Positions 45,193 to 54,476 of a stretch of 64,000 bases of DNA are shown piece by piece; position 1 is the stretch's first letter; each line of letters opens with the position of its first letter. The position numbers were made by a program, and so were the translations under genes. The notes beneath the pieces were generated by a model. The model was not told the origin of the DNA. It ran no database searches and saw only the letters and a program-made list of their open reading frames with translations. The stretch is from JAAFIP01 sp043778205 (GTDB lineage Bacteria > Pseudomonadota > Gammaproteobacteria > Burkholderiales > Burkholderiaceae_C), in the NCBI GenBank assembly GCA_043778205.1, contig JAYWGO010000068.1:1-64000 (forward strand), read 5' to 3'.

Positions 45193-45839
45193 CAAAGCGC
45201 AGTTCTGCCAAGCAACATGGCCTTACGCTAATAGAGCTATTGGTAACTATGGTGCTATTAGGTTTTGTAGTGGCGTTAATGTCAGGTGCGTTTGTGCAAA
45301 TAGCGCAAATGCTGCGGATCAGCAGCGAATATGGCAATGGATTTGCAGGCCGCTGGGTACCAACGCGCACCCTGCAAAACATTGTTGCCAATATTTCGCA
45401 GGATCCTAACGAGACAAGCCCACTACTAGGCGCAGCAGAGCGCGTTATCTTCAGCACCTTGGCTTTGCCGCCAAATTACAACGGCATAGTGCAGCGTGCA
45501 ACACTTGAGCTAAAACGAAGCAACTACGTAGCTGGCACCGAAACTCAAAGCACACTGCAACTTTTACAATCCAATCCAAATGCACCGACAGACCAAAGCA
45601 AGCCCCAAGAATTGGCAGTGTTTAACGGGAGGTTGATTTTTATTTACCTCGACGCACAAGGCAAAGAATTTAGGCAATGGCCCCCGCAAGGCACCACGCA
45701 AACAGACACATTACCCTCAGCGATCGGCCTGCGGGATGAAGCTGATCAAGGCAAAATTGTTCAGCTAGCGTACTACGAAGGTGAAACAACCAGTAAGCGC
45801 AGTAGCGGTGCAGGCCTTATGCTTGGGCTGCAAAGGTGA
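45189..45839 (+). CDS. gspJ: Type II secretion minor pseudopilin GspJ
   Basis: 216 residues. Prepilin site KQHG-LTLIELLVTMVLLGFVVALM with Glu at +5. Length fits GspJ and exceeds GspH/I. It overlaps gspI by 4 bp and ends in a GTGA overlap with gspK. Confidence 0.85.
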   Translation: MTKRSSAKQHGLTLIELLVTMVLLGFVVALMSGAFVQIAQMLRISSEYGNGFAGRWVPTRTLQNIVANISQDPNETSPLLGAAERVIFSTLALPPNYNGIVQRATLELKRSNYVAGTETQSTLQLLQSNPNAPTDQSKPQELAVFNGRLIFIYLDAQGKEFRQWPPQGTTQTDTLPSAIGLRDEADQGKIVQLAYYEGETTSKRSSGAGLMLGLQR

Positions 45840-46858
45840 GGCGAAGCTCTGCAGGATTTGCCTTGGCTGCAGTACTTTGGCTGCTAGCGGGTTTGGCTAT
45901 TGTGGTTAGTTTAGTGAATGATGCTGCCCTTACATCAGCAGAAAGAGTACGGCAACTTAGAGAGCGCGCCGATTTTGTTAAAAGTGCATTAACTACACGT
46001 GCACATATGGTTTACTTTACCTCATTGGCAAAACCGCAATCATCCGGTTTTGCAAACGGCGATGCTTTGCTATTGGCCGATGAAACGCCTTACCGCTTTG
46101 ACGCGCTGAGTGTTTTACGAATTCAAGACACTGGTGGTTTAATCAACCTCAACCGGCTTAACCGGCCAACCTTAGAGAGATTTATGGAAAGCTGCGCAGT
46201 ACCGCAAGAGCAGATTTCTTTTTTAATAGACGCACTCGAAGACTATACAGACGAGGACGATTTGCAGCGCATCAACGGTGCCGAGAAAAGCACATATGCC
46301 CAGGAGGGTAAGCCTGCGCCGCGTAACGCGCCGTTACTGTCTGTCAACGAAGTTTGGCAAGTATACGGCTGGGGTTCCTACAGAAAACTTTGGGAAGCAA
46401 ATGGATGCGCACGTGCACTAACTACGCTAGGTACCGCTGGGCTTCTGGGCCCTAGCGTGAATTTAGCCACGGCACCTCTCATGGTTTTACGCGCATCGGG
46501 CGTTGATGAAGCCTCCGCACAAGATGTTATTGCTGCACGCAGCAGTGCGCAAAGTGTGGCTGAAAGGGTTGCGAATGCAGCCGCTATTTCGGGCAACACA
46601 GGCATGTTTGGCTTGTCTAACAGCGTAGTTCAAAACGAGTTGCGTGTTACGCACGAGCACTCTAGCCTGCCATGGACAATAGAGTATACTTTTAAGCTTG
46701 ATTCGAGCAGCGATGAAAAGCCATGGAGTATTGCGCAACCTACCATCAGCGCACGTACATTTACCCCTATTTTGCCATCGTCACGCGCGCTTGCGTGGCC
46801 GCTAGACGGTAGCAAAACTCCTCTACCCAGCGATGCTAACCCAGTCCTACCTTTTTAA
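45836..46858 (+). CDS. gspK: Type II secretion minor pseudopilin GspK
   Basis: 340 residues, GTG start overlapping the gspJ stop. Prepilin site SSAG-FALAAVLWLLAGLAIV lacks the +5 Glu, as is normal for GspK, the tip subunit. The large globular domain has DTGGLINLNRLNRPTLERF and the helix-hairpin-like segment LIDALEDYTDEDDLQR, all family marks. Overlaps the gspL gene by 26 bp. Confidence 0.9.
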   Translation: MRRSSAGFALAAVLWLLAGLAIVVSLVNDAALTSAERVRQLRERADFVKSALTTRAHMVYFTSLAKPQSSGFANGDALLLADETPYRFDALSVLRIQDTGGLINLNRLNRPTLERFMESCAVPQEQISFLIDALEDYTDEDDLQRINGAEKSTYAQEGKPAPRNAPLLSVNEVWQVYGWGSYRKLWEANGCARALTTLGTAGLLGPSVNLATAPLMVLRASGVDEASAQDVIAARSSAQSVAERVANAAAISGNTGMFGLSNSVVQNELRVTHEHSSLPWTIEYTFKLDSSSDEKPWSIAQPTISARTFTPILPSSRALAWPLDGSKTPLPSDANPVLPF

Positions 46859-47969
46859 CCGTGATGGCACTGACGATGTGCTGGGCAACAGCACGGTTAG
46901 CTTAATACCTAGTTTCTTGCGCAGCCTTCGGCTGGTAGTGCCCAGGCAGTCCTGCGTTTACTCGCGCATTAGTTGCGCTGGCGTGCCCTTACTGGGTATT
47001 AAAGGGTTTGCCAGCCTACAAGCCGAGCAGCTTTCCCCGTTTCAAAAGTTCGGTGTGTATGCTGTAAAACAAGGGGAAACCCTGCATATGTGGACTTGGG
47101 ACAAAACGCTAGAGATACATTTTGCAGACCGTCACGGCAGAGCAGCAACACAAGTTGTGCCCTACAGCTTGCTAGCACCGCGGCGTGAGCAAGGCGTAAG
47201 CTGGATAAAAACAAACGGACATCCAGGTGTAGAAGCACAGCTTTGGAGAAATAAGCAGTGCGTAGACACTTTGCTATTTGAACAACAACCCGGCCCTACT
47301 GAGTGGTCAGCCTACATAACTGGGCAGCCACAACTGGGCGTACTTGGCTGGCCTATTGCATTGCCACCGCTGCCCAATGTGCAAAACGGCTTGCCCACTA
47401 TAAAGCCCTGGGGCCGCAACCTACTTAGCGCCGCCTTTCGCTTGCCTAAAATAAAATTTGCGCTGATAGCTAAATTTGCTTTGTGGGTAAGCACTGCGGC
47501 TTTAGCTGCCAGTACTGCGGCCTGGCTAAGCGAGCGCCATGCGCACCAAAAAGCGATAGCCGAAGGTGTTGAAAATCAAAAACTGCGTTTGGCAGCACTA
47601 GAGCCTGTTCAACGTAACCGAGAGGCTACACAAGAGGTTGTTAAGTGGCTAACAGCCGCTAAAAACCTTGCCCCGCGCCCTTCTAAGCTTGAAATTTTGA
47701 ATGAAATGGCGACGGTTATTACCCGCCAAGGTTTGGTGGTGCGCGAGCTAGACTTTTCCCCGCCCACCATTTCTGCTACCTTAGTGCCGGTTCGCAGCAG
47801 CGACGTGCGACTTACCGCTGTGATTGGCGCACTAGAAGCCAACCCGCTCTTTCACGACGTACGCTTCGTTGACGTAGTAGGCGGCAACGCATTTAAATTT
47901 ACCTGGCGGCTTAAAAATAATGCACCCTTGTTAGCACCTTCTGCGCTGGGCACAGGGATACGCCCATGA
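46833..47969 (+). CDS. gspL: Type II secretion assembly-platform protein GspL (PilMN-like)
   Basis: 378 residues. An N-terminal cytoplasmic part (1-200) without clear ATP motifs, a membrane anchor (about 210-232, FALIAKFALWVSTAALAASTAAW), a coiled coil (235-270) and a ferredoxin-like periplasmic part resembling PilN. Position between gspK and gspM supports GspL, which couples GspE to the membrane. The start was set by the longest frame; a later start would truncate the cytoplasmic domain. Sequence similarity by eye is low, as is usual for this subunit. Confidence 0.7.
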   Translation: MLTQSYLFNRDGTDDVLGNSTVSLIPSFLRSLRLVVPRQSCVYSRISCAGVPLLGIKGFASLQAEQLSPFQKFGVYAVKQGETLHMWTWDKTLEIHFADRHGRAATQVVPYSLLAPRREQGVSWIKTNGHPGVEAQLWRNKQCVDTLLFEQQPGPTEWSAYITGQPQLGVLGWPIALPPLPNVQNGLPTIKPWGRNLLSAAFRLPKIKFALIAKFALWVSTAALAASTAAWLSERHAHQKAIAEGVENQKLRLAALEPVQRNREATQEVVKWLTAAKNLAPRPSKLEILNEMATVITRQGLVVRELDFSPPTISATLVPVRSSDVRLTAVIGALEANPLFHDVRFVDVVGGNAFKFTWRLKNNAPLLAPSALGTGIRP

Positions 47970-48583
47970 CCCCAAATTTACGCAATTTAGTATGGGCTGC
48001 AGTGCTGCTAGGGTGGCTGGTACTGTTGCTAGACTGGCGAGACGAAGTCATTAAGCTGCGGCCTGAACGTGTGCGGCTAGAGCAGCTTCGCGCCAAAGAA
48101 CAATCAGCCTTATGGAACGTGGACTGGAAAACCGAGCTGCAAGATGCAAAAACCGCAAAGAAACTCTGGCTAGAACGCATTCCGGTTATTGAGCAAACTG
48201 GGGTGTTTCGAGCGCAAGCCCTTGAAACCATTTCCGACTTGTGCAAGCAACTGGAGGCATCTTGCCAGGTAGGCTCCCTCGGCGAAAACCTGGTTGCTGC
48301 AGGCAAAGCTGGCCCTGAAAGCGTAGCAGGCTTGGTAACTACTGGTGTAAGGGTGACACTTGGGGTGCAAGACAATAAGCTAGACCTGCTTTTAAACGCG
48401 TTAGAAAATGACAGCATTCTGCGGCGCATTGATAAGCTAAGCACGCGGGCTGGACGTATCACTTTAGATATTCAAACTTTTGGCCGCAACGCAAGTGCAC
48501 AAGCCACGCCGACATCCACTACAACTAACACTGGCGCTAACCCGCTGGGGAATGCTGGCCTGCCTAGCCCAAAGCTGCCATGA
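47966..48583 (+). CDS. gspM: Type II secretion assembly-platform protein GspM-like
   Basis: 205 residues: one N-terminal membrane segment (about 8-24), a periplasmic coiled coil, and a small alpha/beta region (about 100-170), the shape of GspM/PilO. A Thr/Asn/Ala-rich tail follows. Assigned by topology, size and position, overlapping gspL by 4 bp. Confidence 0.68.
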   Translation: MTPNLRNLVWAAVLLGWLVLLLDWRDEVIKLRPERVRLEQLRAKEQSALWNVDWKTELQDAKTAKKLWLERIPVIEQTGVFRAQALETISDLCKQLEASCQVGSLGENLVAAGKAGPESVAGLVTTGVRVTLGVQDNKLDLLLNALENDSILRRIDKLSTRAGRITLDIQTFGRNASAQATPTSTTTNTGANPLGNAGLPSPKLP

Positions 48584-49305
48584 GTAACAATACCTCTGCA
48601 ACATGGCAGCGCGTAGGCGCGATTGCCGGATTTAGTCTGGTGGTAATGTGTACTGCAGCTGGGGTATGGTTCGGCCTGAACCAAGCTTCACTGCTAATTT
48701 CTCCTGCCAATCCCACACCTACCACCAAAAAAGTAGCTAGCGGCCAAGTACCCCATTCCAGTGCAACATCTGCAGGTGAGGTGGTAGTGTCTAAATCGAA
48801 CTATGCAGGCCCGCCTGATATATTTGATGCAGTTGCAGCCATGGCTGCAACTGCGGCATCTGCTAGCAGTAGCACGAAAATCAGTGCGACAGCTTCCAAA
48901 TTGACTGCTGCTAAAACTGTTAAACCTACTTTTGAAGATGTAAAGCCAGCAGGTTGGACAGCCAGTGCTACAGAGCTTAAACAAATGTGGGAGAGTAACG
49001 CCGCGTCCAACTGGGAAGTGCGCTCTACGCCACTAAGTGCCCCCAACTGGAGCATTGTCGGCGTTGTGCAGCGCGGTACGCAAAGCCAGGCCATTGTGCT
49101 ACTTGCAGGGGATCCAAACCCCCAGTTTTTTAAACTAGGTGACACTTTACCCGGAGGTGCTAAGTTAACGTCGGTAGAGCCTGCCCTTATCAAGGTGACG
49201 CTGCCAGACACTGCCCAAGCATCCTTTGCTGTTAATGTACCCGTGCTAACTGGCGCCCTTGAAGCATCTACCAAACTGACCACAGTGACTACAGCGCGTC
49301 CTTAA
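48580..49305 (+). CDS. gspC: Type II secretion GspC-like protein
   Basis: 241 residues with one N-terminal membrane segment (about 13-33), a disordered Ser/Thr/Lys linker (40-130), and a C-terminal HR-type beta domain (about 155-215, WSIVGVVQRGTQSQAIVLL, FKLGDTLPGG). The HR domain of GspC binds the secretin. No PDZ domain follows, so it is the short type. Position directly ahead of gspD is typical. Confidence 0.75.
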   Translation: MSNNTSATWQRVGAIAGFSLVVMCTAAGVWFGLNQASLLISPANPTPTTKKVASGQVPHSSATSAGEVVVSKSNYAGPPDIFDAVAAMAATAASASSSTKISATASKLTAAKTVKPTFEDVKPAGWTASATELKQMWESNAASNWEVRSTPLSAPNWSIVGVVQRGTQSQAIVLLAGDPNPQFFKLGDTLPGGAKLTSVEPALIKVTLPDTAQASFAVNVPVLTGALEASTKLTTVTTARP

Positions 49306-49345
49306 CTGCTAATTTAGGTACTAATTTTTGCTAAAGCTAAAACCC

Positions 49346-51931
49346 ATGTTCCATACCGTCCAGCCTGCATCTGTAGATGCAGCCAGCTTATTTACTCCTA
49401 CCGTAATTTCACGCGCTTGCATAATTGTAGGGGTGGTGTTGGCCACTGGCTGTGCGTTTCAGCAACCACCAGTCCCACCCGCACTAGAGTTTCCACGCAC
49501 TAACGACAGCCGCTTGACTGGTGATTTGGGTGCGCAACGTGTGGGCCCGCCCACCGAAACAGTTATTCGCCCTAGTCCCAAACCGCCCGTACCCATTGCT
49601 GGTAACTTGCGGCCCATTGCAGCCAAAGCAGCACCCGACGAAACTGGAGGCATACTGACAGTTAACGTTGACCAAATGGCCTTGCCGTCATTTATCCAGG
49701 CTATTTACGGCGGTATTCTTAAACTTAATTATTCGGTTGATCCCGCTGTAAGTGCGCGTACAGACCTGATTACTTTCCGCACACCCAAGGCGCTTAGTGC
49801 TGAGCGTTTGGCCCAAGTAAGTTCGCAGTTACTTAAAAGCTACGGTATCGCAGTACAAGACTTTAACGGTGTTTTACGCTTAGTGCCCGACGCAAACATT
49901 AGCAGCACGCTGCCTATGATCAGGCGTGGGCGGGCACAACCTGGTGTTCCACTGCCTTTGCGGCCAATTTTTCATTATGTTGAAACTGAAAGCTTACGCG
50001 CCAGCATAGTGCAAGCCAACTTAACCGGCATTATGGGCAGCAAAGTTACATTTTTACCCGACTCAACTGGATCGGCCATTATCTTGAGCGGCCAGCCCGA
50101 AGACGTAGGCGTTGCCTTAGAGCTGATAGCGGTGTTTGACCAGCCTGGTGCACGTTCGCAAAACACCACACGCATTGTGCCACGCTACTGGGGCGCAGAA
50201 GAATTTAGCCGGCGACTGAGTGAGGTGCTACGGGTTGAAGGCTACAGCGTAGCTAACCAAGCCGCCACTGGCGAGCCTATAGCGGTTATTGCAATTGCGC
50301 CTGTTAACAGCGTATTGCTTTTTGCAAGCAGCAAAGAAAGCTTGGCCCACATACTAGACTGGGCCCGTGAGCTAGACCAGCTACCGACTGTGCAGGCGGG
50401 TAATGCCTTTTTTAACTACCCAGTCCGCTACGCTGATGCCAAAGAACTTGCCAGCTCGCTCAACGAACTGATTAGCGGCGGCAGCACCAGCACCTCTGCA
50501 AGCACAAGTGCAGTTGCTGGAGCAAGTACCAGCACTGGCGCACCTGGAAGTACCGCCACGCGCGGACGGCGTGTGGTGGTTAACAACGCCACCAACTCCT
50601 TAATTTTTCAAGGCGGCAGCCAAGATGACTACCGGCAATGGTTGTCTCTGCTGGCTGAGCTAGACAAACCTGTTAAGTCAGCACTTATCGATGTGCTAGT
50701 TGCTGAGGTGGCACTGGCAGACAATAACGACCTAGGTTTTGTGTGGCGGCTAGACCAACTAGGCAGTGGCGCGTCGCCCATCCGCTTAAACGGCACTACC
50801 TATAATGCTACGGCCAGCGGCGCTGGCCTGGCTATTAGCGCGTTGCTGGGTGGCAACCCGTTGCGCCAGCTGGCCATCAATGCACTGGCCAGCAACAGCG
50901 ATGCGCGTGTAATGTCCAACCCCAAAATACTCACGCGCAATGGCGAAAGTGCCACCATCAACGTAGGGCAAGAAGTACCTGTAGTCACCAGCCAAGCCGT
51001 AACGCAAAGTACCGGCGTGTTAGGTGGATCTTCCAATGTAGTGCCACAGACAGTGCAATACCGAAGCACCGGTGTGATCTTGCGTGTGCGGCCCGTAATT
51101 CATGCGGGCGACCGTATTGACATAGAAATAAGCCAAGAAGTCAGTAGCGCTGAGCCTACTAGCACTGGCGTAAGCACATCGCCTACTATCCGTAAACGCT
51201 CGGTAGAAACTAAGCTTAGTCTACGTGATGGAGCCACTGTCATGCTTGGCGGCCTGATATCTGACAGTAATACAGATAGCAATAGCGGCATACCCGGACT
51301 CAAAGACATTCCCATCATAGGTAGTTTGTTTCGTAGCCAAACTAAAGCGAAATCCCGCACTGAGCTGGTAATGCTAATCACGCCTTATATTTTGAACGAC
51401 TCCGCAGATGCTGAAGCGGCGACCGATTCTTTTCAAAATACCCTAGGTTCTTGGGCTGATGGTGTACGCGCGCGCGTAAAAGCCCAGCGCGATGTCCGTA
51501 TTAATTTGCGCGGAGGTATGGTAGAACCATTACTGGAGCTGCCTGCGCAAACCCCTCAATTGCAGCCCAACACAGCACCCAAACCGCCCGTATCTAAAGC
51601 CACAGAGTCCCCATCGGCAGTGCCAGTGCTATCGCCCAACAAAGCTGCTGACTCGGTTTTACCTTCGGCTGTGGTACCTGCTGATCAAACGAACCGCATG
51701 ATTAACTTTGGTAACGCAGGGAAAGATCAAGGTGGTTCTGTTGTACCGTCTAACCCAACTTCCATTACTAACACGCAAGCCAGTCCAGCAGCCAGCCCCG
51801 GCACTCCAGGCGTAGCAGGCACAGCAGCGCCTAAAACTGTTAATGGTTTCGACACACCACCTGGCAGTACCGTCGTCGAAGATCCTAAGCTATTGCAAGA
51901 ATTGCTTGATCTAGTTCGCAGTAAGAAATAA
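49346..51931 (+). CDS. gspD: Type II secretion outer-membrane secretin GspD
   Basis: 861 residues from ATG 49346. The N-terminus ends in LATGC, a plausible lipobox (Cys36), so the protein may be lipid-anchored without a separate pilotin. Then N0-N3 ring domains (about 100-470) with a Ser/Thr-rich loop (about 382-405), the secretin core with VMSNPKILTRNGESATINVGQEVP and PTIRKRSVETKLSLRDG, and the LGGLISDSNT-TKSRTELVMLITPYI end. A long Pro/Ser/Thr tail of about 160 residues follows. It forms the exit channel of the system. Confidence 0.93.
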   Translation: MFHTVQPASVDAASLFTPTVISRACIIVGVVLATGCAFQQPPVPPALEFPRTNDSRLTGDLGAQRVGPPTETVIRPSPKPPVPIAGNLRPIAAKAAPDETGGILTVNVDQMALPSFIQAIYGGILKLNYSVDPAVSARTDLITFRTPKALSAERLAQVSSQLLKSYGIAVQDFNGVLRLVPDANISSTLPMIRRGRAQPGVPLPLRPIFHYVETESLRASIVQANLTGIMGSKVTFLPDSTGSAIILSGQPEDVGVALELIAVFDQPGARSQNTTRIVPRYWGAEEFSRRLSEVLRVEGYSVANQAATGEPIAVIAIAPVNSVLLFASSKESLAHILDWARELDQLPTVQAGNAFFNYPVRYADAKELASSLNELISGGSTSTSASTSAVAGASTSTGAPGSTATRGRRVVVNNATNSLIFQGGSQDDYRQWLSLLAELDKPVKSALIDVLVAEVALADNNDLGFVWRLDQLGSGASPIRLNGTTYNATASGAGLAISALLGGNPLRQLAINALASNSDARVMSNPKILTRNGESATINVGQEVPVVTSQAVTQSTGVLGGSSNVVPQTVQYRSTGVILRVRPVIHAGDRIDIEISQEVSSAEPTSTGVSTSPTIRKRSVETKLSLRDGATVMLGGLISDSNTDSNSGIPGLKDIPIIGSLFRSQTKAKSRTELVMLITPYILNDSADAEAATDSFQNTLGSWADGVRARVKAQRDVRINLRGGMVEPLLELPAQTPQLQPNTAPKPPVSKATESPSAVPVLSPNKAADSVLPSAVVPADQTNRMINFGNAGKDQGGSVVPSNPTSITNTQASPAASPGTPGVAGTAAPKTVNGFDTPPGSTVVEDPKLLQELLDLVRSKK

Positions 51932-52383
51932 AAGTCTGCGAGAAGTCAGCGCAGGCGTTCCATTCAGCCGACCCGTCAGGCAGGTACTTGGTTTCTGTAC
52001 TCTTTTCCTTTTTGTGTTTTGTGTTTTGTGTTTTGAATTCAACACCACAAAACCGCACTAGCAGTGTACTCTGCCGCACAATTTTCAGACTGTTAGATTC
52101 AATCCGAAAGCCCTTAGGTAGCTCTATGAAATAGAGCGTAGCATGTAATTTTATAAACGCTAAGCCGCAGCACCAACCTGATGCAACATGCAGTGGCTAG
52201 CACTATATGGCTTGCGTTTCGGACTTTTTCACGCACCACGCTGGGCCTCATGTTGCTATGCTTGGCTTTGCTTGCAGCATCCAACTTTAAGCTGAGAGTC
52301 GCGCCAGCAAGTGTGAGCCCATGCGAACGGACAATAAAAAAAGGGAGCCGAAGCTCCCTTTTTTTGAATAGCCTGCAATCAGA
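51932..52383. other. Gap between gspD and the exported-protein gene
   Basis: 452 bp between convergent genes. A 7-bp tandem repeat (GTGTTTT, three units, 52014-52035) lies in the middle; otherwise the sequence looks A+T-rich and unstructured apart from the terminator at 52336-52365. The ORF in 52181-52426 runs into the terminator and has no ribosome site, so I do not call it a gene. Confidence 0.6.
52336..52365. terminator. Rho-independent terminator after the exported-protein gene
   Basis: A7-GGGAGC-CGAA-GCTCCC-T7, a perfect stem with a tight loop, 19 bp after the stop codon of the minus-strand gene. It is also correctly oriented for plus-strand transcripts coming from gspD. Confidence 0.93.
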
Positions 52384-54258
52384 TTACTTACCCAGACCGT
52401 TGATCGCATCTTGCGAGATAGGCTGAGCATCACGTGCGGACGGGCTGTCTGGTGTACGGTCACCTTGGTTCTCAAAGTCAACACCTTGCGACTGCGATGT
52501 ATCTAGGATAGTAGAACCCAAGATCATAAAGCTTTGTACACGTAGAGTGGAGCCTGTGTTAGACACAAAACGTACACGGTCACCGATGCCTGCTGAAGCT
52601 ACGCCGTTAACTGTAGCACCAGCACTGTTAGCCACATAACCAACAGCGCGTGAGCCGAATGGGTTAGTTGCAGCAGGTGCGTTAACCATCTTGGCTTCCA
52701 AATCTTTGTTAACAAAATTTGCTACAGCACGAGGTGCCAAGCTGGTTACTAAGCCCCAAGCACCGTAGGAACCATCAGCATAAATCATTTGAGCAAATAC
52801 GTCAGCTGTTTGTGTTTCGCTGTTGTTAATCAAACGTACAATGCTTTGTGGGCCAGTTGGGAACTTAGCAAATGATGCGTAATTGCGAATGTCAATCTTG
52901 ATACCACCACCGATGCCTGTAAGAGCACCGACACAGATGTTATCTTGTTCACGACGATCCGGAGCGCCTGCAACTGTGTCTTTAGAAATGGTAGCTTTTA
53001 CAGAAATAGCACCGGTCTGAGGAATCAAAGCGCTTCCTGGGAATTCCGCGATCAAGTACACTGCCGTGGCCAACTTAGCTGCATCTGCAGCCAATATTGA
53101 AGTTAGTGTGTAAACTGTCTGACCAGGTGTAGAAGGCAATGTTGTATTAACTACAGCACCTGCTGCGTCGTAACCTCTCACGATGGTGCCTGCTGGCCAA
53201 TTGGCTGGCACAGTCAACTCGTGGACGTATTCTTTCATTTCGATTTCACCAGCGTCCAAAGCACCTATGTCATTAGCATCTTCGAAATCTGCTGCCAAAA
53301 AAGTTGCTGGAACCGCATCAGCGTTGCCATAAGTATTAACATAGTTCAGGTCAAGACCATTGCTACGCAATTTCAGGTTCACTGAACCAATGTAGTGGCG
53401 GTTAGTCGCTGCCAATGCCAAAACGGGACCGGGTGTACCGGCAAAGTTGCTGATACCGCTGGTTGACGTGAACAATGTGTTCAAAAGCGCAGCATCAGTA
53501 CGCGATGAATTAGCGGCGGGTGTAAAGTTAAAAATCAAGTTTTGTGTGAAGTTCAACAAACGCGCGTCGTTGGTAGAACCAGAGCGCAGGTGCTCAGAGT
53601 CGGGGGAAGCGTTGGTTTGCAAATTTGCAGAGCCAGCATGGTTTGTAAAATGCTTGAAGTTAATATCAGCATTTTGGTCAGGAGCAGGGCAAGCTGCAAC
53701 GCCAGCAACAGTAAACAATCCATTAACACCGATGTTGTCTGGGGTACCGGCAACATTAGAAGCAGTTAGCGGACCAGGGTTAACTGTAAATTGAGGCTGC
53801 TTGAGGAAGTTGGTAGCGCCAGATGCTGCTGGAATGGTCAAATTGAAAACCAAGGTTTTCTTATCAGCGGTAACAAAAGCTTGAATGTCAATAACAGTAC
53901 CTACACCAGCCATGTTTGGAATGTTAGCGCCAACACCGTCTGTTGCAGTTAAAGTCAAAACGCTATCGATAGCGATCGGAGTTAATGAGCCCACAGTAGT
54001 AATTTGCTCGCCAGTGCCCACTGCCCAAGTGCCCTTGCTCAGGGTGTACTGTAATTGCAGACGCTGTTCGTTGGTACGTGCATCGATGTCGCCTGCGAAA
54101 GAGTATGACTTAGAAGGTGCGCGTACGGTTTGCAAATCAGTTTTAATAGCTTCGATTGCTAGGGTAGCAGACGAAGAGTCAATTTGGCCTGCGAAGGCAG
54201 AGCCTGAAGCAATAGCCAGAACGCCGGCTACGGCTAGGGCAACTTTGGATAGTTTCAT
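52384..54258 (-). CDS. Large exported protein, candidate surface-layer or secretion substrate
   Basis: 624 residues from ATG 54258 (AGAGG 8 bp upstream). Signal peptide MKLSKVALAVAGVLAIASG, cut after AFA (23). The mature part is rich in Ala, Thr, Asn, Val and Gly and very poor in Cys and Lys, with predicted beta structure, which fits an exported beta-rich surface protein. Near the C-terminus SNTGSTLRVQSFMILGSTILDTSQSQGVDFEN is followed by a charged tail. Own terminator and a consensus-like promoter suggest high expression. It lies directly opposite gspD, so export by the type II system is a reasonable guess, not shown by sequence. I do not recognise a named family; S-layer-like is inference. 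Confidence 0.75.
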   Translation of the reverse strand: MKLSKVALAVAGVLAIASGSAFAGQIDSSSATLAIEAIKTDLQTVRAPSKSYSFAGDIDARTNEQRLQLQYTLSKGTWAVGTGEQITTVGSLTPIAIDSVLTLTATDGVGANIPNMAGVGTVIDIQAFVTADKKTLVFNLTIPAASGATNFLKQPQFTVNPGPLTASNVAGTPDNIGVNGLFTVAGVAACPAPDQNADINFKHFTNHAGSANLQTNASPDSEHLRSGSTNDARLLNFTQNLIFNFTPAANSSRTDAALLNTLFTSTSGISNFAGTPGPVLALAATNRHYIGSVNLKLRSNGLDLNYVNTYGNADAVPATFLAADFEDANDIGALDAGEIEMKEYVHELTVPANWPAGTIVRGYDAAGAVVNTTLPSTPGQTVYTLTSILAADAAKLATAVYLIAEFPGSALIPQTGAISVKATISKDTVAGAPDRREQDNICVGALTGIGGGIKIDIRNYASFAKFPTGPQSIVRLINNSETQTADVFAQMIYADGSYGAWGLVTSLAPRAVANFVNKDLEAKMVNAPAATNPFGSRAVGYVANSAGATVNGVASAGIGDRVRFVSNTGSTLRVQSFMILGSTILDTSQSQGVDFENQGDRTPDSPSARDAQPISQDAINGLGK

Positions 54259-54374
54259 CAAAAACCTCTTGAAAAAGTTAAGTTAGTATCTTTCAGGTCT
54301 TTGCCAGAGCACTCCCCCAGCTAGCCAGAAATCCCAATGTACCAATAGCTATGCTATCAATAAATCGTGTGGTG

Positions 54375-54402
54375 ATTATAGACACACTCCTGCACACAGC
54401 AA
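54375..54402 (-). promoter_or_regulatory. Promoter of the exported-protein gene
   Basis: On the minus strand TTGCTG (54402-54397), 16 bp, then TATAAT (54380-54375), an exact -10 box. It would give a leader of about 110 nt before the ATG at 54258. It also shows that the plus-strand gene next door more likely starts after it. Confidence 0.5.
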
Positions 54403-54476
54403 CATGCTGTTGCGTGAACGTTACAGTGAATATTCCACAATATGTAGGATTTTTGCAACTTTGCGAGGGAGAAACG

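Noticed and set aside
52181..52426. Small plus-strand frame after gspD
   Set aside because: It runs through the terminator and into the opposite gene, without a ribosome site.
54351..54476. Longer start (54351) for the GT2 gene
   Set aside because: The added 42 residues have no glycosyltransferase similarity, are Cys-rich, overlap the promoter of the opposite gene, and lack a ribosome site, unlike ATG 54477.
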